Positions 49,805 through 56,447 of a stretch of DNA of 56,447 bases are shown here, piece by piece. The DNA comes from Planctomycetota bacterium. Lineage in GTDB: Bacteria > Planctomycetota > Phycisphaerae > WQYP01. The DNA is taken from the NCBI GenBank assembly GCA_021852275.1, contig JAJZNX010000043.1:1-56447 (forward strand), in the 5' to 3' direction. How positions within the stretch are numbered: the first letter of the stretch is position 1; each line of letters starts with the position of its first letter. The notes below the pieces were generated by a model. That model did not search any database, was not told the DNA's origin, and saw only the letters and a program-made list of their open reading frames with translations. The position numbers and the translations under genes were made by a program.

Positions 49805-50905
49805 TTAATCTGAATCGTCGATGTTGCCTGCGCTGCGGCGAAACGCGGGTGCCGGACTGCCCGCAGTTCCGGTACCATAACGGGAAATGCCGCTGGTGGC
49901 CTGTAAATCCTGATGCAACCGGCGGTGCGGGGCAATGCCCAGCCCCTGCAATTTACCGTGGTAGGCGCGCACGGCCTCTTCCGGTGTGATATCCCCATCC
50001 GCGACGGTACGTAACATTTCGACGAAGGAAAGCTGATGCTCGGCATGATTGATTTTGCGGCCGAACAGGGCGGCCCTGGCCCCATATTTTTTGGCATCAA
50101 AAAGCAGCTTAAACGCATCATACGTAGTGCCGGCGCTGCCGCCCAGAACCCCCACGATTACAGATTCATCATAGCGGCACAGCTCTTCCATGTAACGGGG
50201 GCCATGATACACAATTTTCAAAAATACCGGCCGGGCCGCCCGTGGCACGCCCGCCAGCAGCCGGCAAATATGGTCGTTGATAAATCCACCGATAAGTTCG
50301 TGGGGAATTCGATGTACGGCGGGAGGCACATTGGGATCAAACACTTCCAGAAAATGCCGGAATCCCCTGGCCTGAGCCTCCAGCCGAAACGTTTTGTAAG
50401 CCTGCATCGTTTGCAGGTCGTAGTCGGGCAGGTTGTTGAACGTAACAGAATAGAGGCCCAGGTTGGCCCCGCGGGAACGGTCTGCGGTTGCACCATCTAC
50501 CTGACCGGTCTGAATTAAATCAATCGTGGCGGAGGAAAATGGTACCGCCGGACTGCCGGCATAACCCGCCCCCCGGCATAGATGAATATCCGTGGTGTCA
50601 TTGGCGCGAACCGCGGGGGTAATGGTGGAGTTATCGAAAAGTCGCTGGCGAATGGTCAATTCATCGCTGGTGGAACAACTCATCAGCATGATGTCTACCA
50701 GCCCCTGGGCGATAACTTCCCGAATGTGCGATCGGTATTCGGTCATCGTCCGGCTGGGAAAGCCATCCGCGGCCGCCTGGGGATTGGGTCCGGGCGAAGC
50801 AATGCCCAGGGCCATGTCGGCATCCTTGGCATCCGCCAGAATAAACGCCTTGCCGAAGCGGTCATGGGCCAAAGCCGCCAATTTAGTATCCAAGGTTTTG
50901 ATCAC
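49805..50905 (-). CDS. Class I aldolase-like protein (LacD/FbaB/DeoC fold)
   Basis: The 366-residue protein starts at a GTG overlapping the isomerase stop (GTGA) with AAGGA 8 nt upstream; an ATG at 50941 has no SD. A TIM-barrel class I aldolase is suggested by PVFLKIVYHG with K230 as Schiff-base candidate and VGVLGGSAGTTYDAFKLLF (251-269), a phosphate-binding glycine motif. Between kinase and isomerase genes, it likely splits a ketose phosphate into DHAP and an aldehyde. It is not a close match to any aldolase I know well. Confidence 0.65.
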   Translation of the reverse strand: MIKTLDTKLAALAHDRFGKAFILADAKDADMALGIASPGPNPQAAADGFPSRTMTEYRSHIREVIAQGLVDIMLMSCSTSDELTIRQRLFDNSTITPAVRANDTTDIHLCRGAGYAGSPAVPFSSATIDLIQTGQVDGATADRSRGANLGLYSVTFNNLPDYDLQTMQAYKTFRLEAQARGFRHFLEVFDPNVPPAVHRIPHELIGGFINDHICRLLAGVPRAARPVFLKIVYHGPRYMEELCRYDESVIVGVLGGSAGTTYDAFKLLFDAKKYGARAALFGRKINHAEHQLSFVEMLRTVADGDITPEEAVRAYHGKLQGLGIAPHRRLHQDLQATSGISRYGTGTAGSPAPAFRRSAGNIDDSD

Positions 50906-51582
50906 GTGGTGGATCCTTCCAAACGGGCATAGTCGCTGCAAAGCAGCCGCAACGGAGGTTCATTTTCCTCAATGGCTGAAAAGCGGGGCAACGGCTGGTG
51001 AAAGCGATTGTCGGTGGTATCGTCATTCACACTGGACACCTCGCCGACAAGAGCGTCGCCGCCGTGGGCGTAAAAGCTATGGTAAACGCCGGGCACCAAG
51101 GTAATACTTTCGCCGGGTTCCAGCAAAATCATTCCGCCGCCGGCCACGCTGCGGGTCAAACCGTCGCACCGGACGCTGACCTGGCCGGTAACAAAATTGC
51201 CCGCCTTATCGGAATTATAAAGTTCCACCACCAGCGTACCGCCACCGCGATTGATGATGTCTTCCGTTTTTTGAAAGTGAAAATGGAAAGGGGTTCGCTG
51301 GTTTTCGCGGACAATCATGATTTTTTCCGCATATATTTTTTCCGGGTCGCCGGGGCATCCGTTCCGCAGGGTAAACAGCAGCAGGCCGCACTCATTAAAG
51401 TTACCCGAGCCAAAATCGGTAACATCCCACCCCAGTTTGCGGGTGATTATGTATGCCGCCTCCCTGTGCCGCCGCTGCCAATCATCGGCTGTCCAGTCGG
51501 CAAAGGGCGGCAGGCGAAATCGATGCGACTCAAAAAACTCCAGCGCCTGGCGCAAATAATAGTTGACCTCCGATCTCTTCAT
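50902..51582 (-). CDS. D-lyxose isomerase-like cupin
   Basis: The 226-residue protein starts MKRSEVNYYLRQALEFF (AGGAG 7 nt upstream); the open frame further upstream is not coding. The cupin metal site PFHFHFQKTEDIINRGGG carries H100, H102 and E107, and a later VPGVYHSFYA gives another His. The DFGSGNFNECGLLLFTLRNG part is typical of the D-lyxose isomerase family (aldose-ketose isomerisation of lyxose or mannose). Its ATG overlaps the DeoR stop (ATGA). Confidence 0.8.
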   Translation of the reverse strand: MKRSEVNYYLRQALEFFESHRFRLPPFADWTADDWQRRHREAAYIITRKLGWDVTDFGSGNFNECGLLLFTLRNGCPGDPEKIYAEKIMIVRENQRTPFHFHFQKTEDIINRGGGTLVVELYNSDKAGNFVTGQVSVRCDGLTRSVAGGGMILLEPGESITLVPGVYHSFYAHGGDALVGEVSSVNDDTTDNRFHQPLPRFSAIEENEPPLRLLCSDYARLEGSTT

Positions 51583-52376
51583 GCCGCGACTCCTTCCTGT
51601 TGATGGGCCAATTCCAGATGAATGCCGTGCCGACGGGCATGGTGCCGCGCCGACGCCGGCAGGCCCGCATCGGAAACCCAGGTGTGAAATTCCTTCCAAT
51701 CGGCGAAGCGCACTGCCGCCGAGCCATTCCACTTGGAAGAATCGCAGACCAAAATGTTTTTTCTGCTGCATTGCATGATGCGCTGTTTTACCGTGCATTC
51801 CGAGAGTTCGGTGGTAAAGGATCCATCTGCGCCAACCCCGGACGCCCCGATCACCGCCACATCAAAGCGGAGATTTTCCAGCCATTTCAAGGTCAGGTTG
51901 CCCACCAGCGCATCGCTGCCGGGGCGATGTTCGCCGCCCAGACAGGTAATAGCGGCATGGCCCGTGGTGGCCAAAGTCATCAGACGCAGCGAATGCGTAA
52001 AAAGCCGCAGGTTGCGGCGCGGCAGCAGCAATTCAGCCACCCGCAGGGTGGTGGTGCCGGCATCCAGATAAACTGTGGCATGGTCGGGTACAAGCTCGGC
52101 GGCGATGCGGGCGATAGCTCTCTTTTCCTGCTCGTGCTGGCGCTGGCGGCGGTCGAAGGTGGGTTCGCCATGAATAAAATCCGGCCGCATCACACCGCCA
52201 TGGACGCGTATGACGGATCGGCGGCGTTCCAGATCGACCAGATCGCGGCGCAAGGTGGAACGCGACACCGGCAGTTCGCGCAGCAGTGCATCGACGGACC
52301 AGCGCGGCTTTTTCAGCAAGCGTTGCAGAATGGCCTGATGTCGATCGTGAACAAACATGAACGAATTTGACCACAT
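51579..52376 (-). CDS. DeoR-family transcriptional regulator
   Basis: The 265-residue protein (ATG at 52376 or 52358, neither with an SD) has an HTH (about 14-60, RHQAILQRLLKKPRWSVDALLRELPVSRST in two helices) and the DeoR sugar-phosphate sensor domain with VYLDAGTTTLRVAELL, TCLGGEHRPGSDALVGN and VAVIGASGV. It is the first gene of the sugar operon and should repress it until a phosphorylated intermediate binds. Confidence 0.85.
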   Translation of the reverse strand: MWSNSFMFVHDRHQAILQRLLKKPRWSVDALLRELPVSRSTLRRDLVDLERRRSVIRVHGGVMRPDFIHGEPTFDRRQRQHEQEKRAIARIAAELVPDHATVYLDAGTTTLRVAELLLPRRNLRLFTHSLRLMTLATTGHAAITCLGGEHRPGSDALVGNLTLKWLENLRFDVAVIGASGVGADGSFTTELSECTVKQRIMQCSRKNILVCDSSKWNGSAAVRFADWKEFHTWVSDAGLPASARHHARRHGIHLELAHQQEGVAA

Positions 52377-52622
52377 TGTTCACAGCGTGTCAACCCCTGC
52401 CGGCCCGCACCCGCCCGGACGCTCTGGTTGTCATCCGGAATAAAAGCGGCCGCTTCGAGCGCTCCATAGTTGCGGCGGGGTTCCATACTCGCGTGTGTTG
52501 TGGTATTATAAAAGTCAAGTTTCGGTCGCTCGCGTGCTTGGACAATGTTGTCGCTTGTCGGTTGGACGCCCATAAAGTCATGGAGACCGCGTTACCCGGC
52601 GAACCGGGACCAATAATCCAAC

Positions 52623-53636
52623 ATGAGACTGATGATGCGCGACGGCACGATGGCCTATCTGCAAAGCCACCATGAACTTTTGGCCGGTATGGAAGATACC
52701 GTCGGAGAAAATCTCAACTTCCTGGCCCCGATCGACCGGGCGTGGCAGCCGACGGATTTCCTGCCCGACCTGGCGGCGGAAAATTGGAAGGACCAGTTGG
52801 CGGACTTTCGCGATCAGGCCCGCCAGATTTCCGATGAACTGCTGGTGGTTTTGGTGGGGGATATGGTTACCGAGGAAGCCCTGCCCAACTATTCCGTTTC
52901 CTTAAATGTCATTGCCCGGGATGAACAAGGCGATGCCCCACGACCATGGGCCAGGTGGCTGCGCGGCTGGACCGCCGAGGAAAACCGCCACGGCGATCTG
53001 CTCAATGCTTATTTACGCCTGACCGGCCGGGTGAACATGCGCAGTGTGGAATTGACCGTGCATCACCTCATCGCCCGCGGATTTAACCCCAAAACGAATG
53101 AGGAACCCTATAGCGGTCTGGTCTACACATCATTTCAAGAACGGGCCACGCGAATTTCCCATGGCAATGTGGCCAGGCTTGCCGGTGCCCAGGGCGACGC
53201 CAACCTGGCCAGAATTTGCCAGCGAATTGCCGGTGACGAATCCCGTCACGAAACATTTTACACCCGTATGTTTGATAAGGTGCTGGACCTGGATGCCGCG
53301 GGTGGGATTCTGGCATTTCGGGATATGATGCGCGGCTTGATTTCGATGCCGGGCCGGTTGATGTACGATGGCAAGGCATCGGATCTATTTGATCAATTTG
53401 CCACCGTCGCCCAGCGCTTGGAAGTTTATACTGTTCATGATTACGCACGGATTATTGATCATCTGGTGAAAACCTGGCGCATTGCCCAGCGATCGGTCAG
53501 CGGCCCGGCGGCCAAAGCCCAGGAATATTTATGCCGACAGGCGGAACGCTATGCCGGCCTGGCTGATAAAATACGTGAATCGCTGATGGCCCGTCCTGCG
53601 GCAGGCTTTAGCTGGATTTATGACCGCAAGGCCTGA
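52623..53636 (+). CDS. Acyl-ACP desaturase
   Basis: The 337-residue di-iron enzyme introduces a double bond into acyl-ACP. Both iron-ligand motifs are seen: TAEENRHGDLL (EENRH 119-123) and AGDESRHETFY (DESRH 205-209), with flanking helices as in plant and actinobacterial stearoyl-ACP desaturases. The length is normal for the family. No SD precedes the ATG; the later ATG at 52650 is possible. It is divergent from the sugar operon across a 246-bp gap without other features. Confidence 0.88.
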   Translation: MRLMMRDGTMAYLQSHHELLAGMEDTVGENLNFLAPIDRAWQPTDFLPDLAAENWKDQLADFRDQARQISDELLVVLVGDMVTEEALPNYSVSLNVIARDEQGDAPRPWARWLRGWTAEENRHGDLLNAYLRLTGRVNMRSVELTVHHLIARGFNPKTNEEPYSGLVYTSFQERATRISHGNVARLAGAQGDANLARICQRIAGDESRHETFYTRMFDKVLDLDAAGGILAFRDMMRGLISMPGRLMYDGKASDLFDQFATVAQRLEVYTVHDYARIIDHLVKTWRIAQRSVSGPAAKAQEYLCRQAERYAGLADKIRESLMARPAAGFSWIYDRKA

Positions 53637-53757
53637 TCTTTAGCCCAGGCCTTTTTGCCCGCCATATCTATCCTCCATTGCGATTTTTTCCGGTGAACCT
53701 ATCATTTTATGATCGGCTCAGGTTTGGTGGCGGCCGACAATAAGGAGAAATAAATCC

Positions 53758-54633
53758 ATGGTCAAGAAAATGGAACCGCTGGAAATTGGCATGTGCAGTT
53801 GGTCGGTTCATAAGGATGATGAGCCTTCTTTGCGGGCGGTGATGAATGAATTGGGCTTGCGCGTGATGCATCTGGCTCTGGGATCGCTGCTGGCCATGGA
53901 CGATCATCAGCGGACCAGCGAGATCGACACATTTCACCAAAGCCCGCTGGTTATTTCTGCGGGGATGGTGGGTTTTCAGGGAGAAAATTACAAATCATTT
54001 TCGCACATTCGCCAAACGGGCGGGCTGGTGCCGGATGCCACCGCCGCGGACCGTGCGGCTCTGATTCTGCGGGCCGCAACCATTTGTCAATCGCTGGGAG
54101 TATCACTGTTAACCACCCATATCGGTTTTGTTCCTTCCAAGACGGATCGCGTTGCATTTGATAAATTGGTGGATCGGTTGCAGCGTCTGCTGGATCGTAT
54201 GGAGCCAACGGGTGTAACGCTGTGTTTTGAAACCGGCCAGGAAACCGCCGCGGACCTGCATGATTTTCTTCAAGCCATTAATCGCCCCAATGTGGGGGTC
54301 AATTTTGATCCTGCCAATATGATTCTTTACGGCAAAGGCGATCCGGTGGACGCGGTGAATCTGCTTATGCCCTATGTGCGCCACGTTCACGCCAAAGACG
54401 CACGCAAAATATCTCCGTCCAATGCCGACGCCTGGGCCGGGGAAGAGGTTCCCTTGGGCCAGGGCGATGCTCGCTTGGACCAGGTGATTGCGACGCTTTG
54501 GAAACACCATTACCCCGGAGCCTTGGCCATTGAGCGCGAAGCCGGCGAAAATCGCCGTGGTGATGTGCAAATCGGCATCGAATTTCTGCGTAATGCCCTC
54601 CATAAAGCTAAAAAAGCCGCCGGCAGCCTGTAA
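53758..54633 (+). CDS. Xylose isomerase-like TIM barrel sugar isomerase/epimerase
   Basis: The 291-residue protein starts MVKKMEPLEIGMCSWSVHKDDEP with AAGGAG 10 nt upstream. Barrel residues of the family are seen: TTHIGFVPSKTD, GVTLCFETGQET (metal Glu), NVGVNFDPANMILYGKGD (metal Asp), VRHVHAKDA and ALAIERE (metal Glu). Substrate unknown; planctomycetes have many such paralogues. It may work with the sugar operon but lies on the other strand. Confidence 0.85.
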   Translation: MVKKMEPLEIGMCSWSVHKDDEPSLRAVMNELGLRVMHLALGSLLAMDDHQRTSEIDTFHQSPLVISAGMVGFQGENYKSFSHIRQTGGLVPDATAADRAALILRAATICQSLGVSLLTTHIGFVPSKTDRVAFDKLVDRLQRLLDRMEPTGVTLCFETGQETAADLHDFLQAINRPNVGVNFDPANMILYGKGDPVDAVNLLMPYVRHVHAKDARKISPSNADAWAGEEVPLGQGDARLDQVIATLWKHHYPGALAIEREAGENRRGDVQIGIEFLRNALHKAKKAAGSL

Positions 54634-54668
54634 TCTGCGAAGATACCGCCAATAACCCAGCCGACCAC

Positions 54669-54705
54669 TTGACGTTTGGTATGTGTTTTGTATATTATGC
54701 AAACA
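54669..54705 (+). promoter_or_regulatory. Promoter with dyad, candidate LexA operator
   Basis: TTGACG (54669-54674) and TATATT (54691-54696), or TATTAT (54693-54698), form a promoter. A dyad TGTTTTG...GCAAACA (54684-54705) covers the -10 region, where a repressor could block it. It points toward lexA with only an uncharacterised frame between, so autoregulation by LexA is the natural guess. Confidence 0.5.
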
Positions 54706-54838
54706 GATACCTTACGGATTGGTTAAAGGTTTGGGGGCCTGCAGTCCGAAAGAAAAGAAAGGTGATAAGATGCACCGTAAGAATGGCCCGGTCCTCGGCC
54801 CGCAAGGGCTGGTGACCACAAGGAAAGGAGTCCTGACC

Positions 54839-55639
54839 ATGCTTGAATGCCCCGTGACCCTACAGGTTCAGCGACGTGCCCCGGCACGATCCCGTTATCG
54901 CCAGATGCCCAAAACAACACAGGTCACCTCCGGTCTTTACCGACTGCAGACCCATACTATGCCCGCAGCCCATTTGCTTGGAGTGCCTAATTTACGGGAC
55001 AAGGATTTGCCGTTGTGCAGTTTCGGTCCCGGCGGCAGTTACCTGGTGGACTGGTACCCCAACCGCTACCGCCCGGAAAGTTCCGTGGAGGAAGCGGACG
55101 CACCGGCACCCGCAAGCACCGCGGACAACAGCCTTGCCTTAACTCCATTGGCGCTGCTGGGAGCGGAAATACGGGACTGGCTCATGGGCATTCATCCGGG
55201 CCGGATTCACCGCCACGAGGCTCACCCGGAATGTTTTATCCCCTGCGGCCATTGCGGCACCGTGGACACGTGGCGACCCTGGAGAAAGAAATTATCAGCA
55301 CCGGAGCGCCGCTCCTGGAATAGCCCAACAGTTTTGCCCGTAGACCACAGTGTACATCTGCCTTCCGCGGCCCAGCCGGCCGCACTGGAAACACCAGGTA
55401 TTAACCCGCTGACCGCGCATTTATCGGAGGTGTCTGTTGACCAATGCAACCCCCAAACAACTGGCAGTGCTTCAGGCGTTGCGGACTTTTCGCAAAACGC
55501 ATGGCTATTCGCCAACCATGCAGGAACTCGCCGACCAGCTTCACCTTTCCAAGGTCACCGTTTTCGAGCACGTGGGAGCACTCGAACGAAAAAAACTGTT
55601 ACTGCGCGAACCGCACAAGGCTCGCTCTTTGAACGTTGA
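54839..55639 (+). CDS. Uncharacterised reading frame upstream of lexA
   Basis: A 266-residue frame starts MLECPVTLQVQRRAPARSR with GGAG 8 nt upstream; it is open from 54683. It contains LLGVPNLRDKDLPLCSFGPGG, then HPECFIPCGHCGTVDTWRPW (a possible zinc pair). Its last 203 bases overlap lexA in another frame, which is unlikely for a real gene, so it may end earlier through a frameshift or be a long leader with chance coding. It would be co-transcribed with lexA. Confidence 0.35.
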   Translation: MLECPVTLQVQRRAPARSRYRQMPKTTQVTSGLYRLQTHTMPAAHLLGVPNLRDKDLPLCSFGPGGSYLVDWYPNRYRPESSVEEADAPAPASTADNSLALTPLALLGAEIRDWLMGIHPGRIHRHEAHPECFIPCGHCGTVDTWRPWRKKLSAPERRSWNSPTVLPVDHSVHLPSAAQPAALETPGINPLTAHLSEVSVDQCNPQTTGSASGVADFSQNAWLFANHAGTRRPASPFQGHRFRARGSTRTKKTVTARTAQGSLFER

Positions 55640-56075
55640 CCCCACCACGCGATTGCCGGGCGAAGGCACAATCTCGGATCTGCCCCTGTGCGGCTGCATT
55701 GCTGCCGGCCAGCCGATTGAATCCACGGAAACGCCCGATACCCTCAACGTCACGGATCTGTTTGCTTCGCGTGCCGGGACGTTTGCCTTGCGTGTCCGCG
55801 GAGATTCCATGATTGAAGACCATATTGCGGATGGCGATTTTGTGATTATTGAACGTCGGCAGACGGCCCGCGACGGTGAAATTGTGGTGGCGCTGCTGGA
55901 AGACGGCTCGGCTACGCTCAAGCGGTTTTTCCGCGAGGCAAACCGCGTGCGGCTGCAGCCGGCCAATGGTTCGATGCGTCCGATTTATGTCCGGCAGGAT
56001 GTGCGGATTCAAGGCGTTTTGATCGGCGTTGTACGGTCGTTTCCGCGCAATGGAATGGCCGTGGGCAAGGCCTGA
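55437..56075 (+). CDS. lexA: LexA SOS repressor
   Basis: The 212-residue protein represses DNA damage genes. It starts at a TTG with GGAGG 6 nt upstream. A winged HTH spans 5-65 (TFRKTHGYSPTMQELADQLHLSKVTVFEHVGAL in two parts). The cleavage site is CIAAGQ (A90-G91); the nucleophile is in RGDSM (S124) and the general base is K162 in ATLKRF. All self-cleavage elements are present, so the host has a working SOS switch. Confidence 0.92.
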   Translation: MTNATPKQLAVLQALRTFRKTHGYSPTMQELADQLHLSKVTVFEHVGALERKKLLLREPHKARSLNVDPTTRLPGEGTISDLPLCGCIAAGQPIESTETPDTLNVTDLFASRAGTFALRVRGDSMIEDHIADGDFVIIERRQTARDGEIVVALLEDGSATLKRFFREANRVRLQPANGSMRPIYVRQDVRIQGVLIGVVRSFPRNGMAVGKA

Positions 56076-56218
56076 CGGCCGTGCGGGTAGACTGCCCGCC
56101 CTTACAGCAGCGATCGGCACCGGTCGTAGATATAACTCATCACGATTAGTGCATATCATTCTGCTCAAGCCTTGACAAGACCGACGTTATGCTTAGTCTA
56201 ATAAGCCCTTGCTACTTT

Positions 56219-56447
56219 CCGCGGTAGCTCAAGTGGTAGAGTCCCGATAGTCATCGGGATTAACCGATGAGGTGCAGGGCGAGTATAAAACGGAGCGGAA
56301 CGTTTTCCGCGGTAGCTCAATGGTAGAGTCCCGATAGTCATCGGGATTAACCGATGAGGTGCAGGGCGAGTATAAAACGGAGCGGAACGTTTTCCGCGGT
56401 AGCTCAATGGTAGAGTCCCGATAGTCATCGGGATTAACCGATGAGGT
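56219..56447. repeat. 87-88-bp tandem repeats with tRNA-like 5' half
   Basis: Three units begin with CCGCGGTAGCTCA at 56219, 56307 and 56394; the third is cut by the window end. Units 1 and 2 differ by one inserted G. Each has a D-arm-like GCTC...GAGT, then a hairpin TCCCGA-tagtca-TCGGGA resembling the tRNA-Asp anticodon arm but with a six-base loop. No T arm follows. GCGGAA-cgtt-TTCCGC forms a hairpin at each junction. The repeats are certain, their nature is not. Confidence 0.75.

Noticed and set aside
56198-56428. Repeated 29-residue peptide frame on the minus strand
   Set aside because: It is simply the tRNA-like tandem repeat read in an open frame; repetition comes from the DNA repeat.
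56219-56447. CRISPR array
   Set aside because: The 87-88-bp units are repeated in full with no variable spacers, and no cas genes are nearby.

Overview
The window is a piece of bacterial chromosome carrying one complete-looking temperate prophage. The organism is most likely a planctomycete, probably of the Phycisphaerae. The evidence is the prophage integrase with a GFGEWD-type box in place of the usual first catalytic Arg block, a stand-alone LigD-phosphoesterase-like protein, a PEP-CTERM tail on a small phage protein, and a very large AsmA-like envelope protein. This placement is an inference, because no rRNA is present.

Left host flank (1-2106): the start of a TPR lipoprotein, a LigD-type phosphoesterase-like protein, a 21-residue Lys-rich protein and hypoxanthine phosphoribosyltransferase.

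Prophage (2107-41052, about 38.9 kb): it is bounded by a 45-bp direct repeat that is the 3' part of a tRNA-Thr(UGU) gene; attR keeps the tRNA intact. Paired GGTTGTCG sites lie inside both ends and look like integrase arm sites. From the right: integrase; a lysogeny cassette on + (S24-type repressor, Zn-ribbon membrane protein, HsdR-N-like nuclease-fold protein); a divergent promoter; then a long minus-strand early operon (RHH protein, Sak4-like ATPase, DUF669, Gp157, HNH, PD-(D/E)XK nuclease, methyltransferase remnant, ParB-like, RusA-like, helicase, primase-polymerase, excisionase-type HTH). A palindrome-rich AT-rich gap (27047-27489) separates this from the late genes: sigma-like protein, TerS, TerL, Mu gp29-like portal, MuF fused to an ADP-ribosyltransferase, protease with nested scaffold, major capsid, neck, tail tube, tail-assembly chaperone with a -1 frameshift site, tape measure, distal tail proteins and a GT25 glycosyltransferase. 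Head genes resemble Mu/lambda-E types, but there is a tail tube and no sheath, so a siphovirus is predicted. A plus-strand cassette (about 7.7-9.0 kb) with its own promoter interrupts the late operon; each of its three genes has a short GC-rich triloop hairpin 12-14 nt before its start. Small membrane and lipoprotein genes, a sigma-like gene and fibre genes fill 2.2-7.5 kb. No recognisable endolysin was found.

Right host flank (41053-56447): two membrane proteins, the AsmA-like protein, a five-gene sugar operon (DeoR regulator, D-lyxose-isomerase-like cupin, class I aldolase-like, PfkB kinase, aldehyde dehydrogenase), an acyl-ACP desaturase, a sugar-phosphate-isomerase-like TIM barrel, a probable SOS-type promoter, an uncharacterised reading frame and lexA. 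The window ends in an 87-88-bp tandem repeat whose units begin like a tRNA-Asp 5' half.
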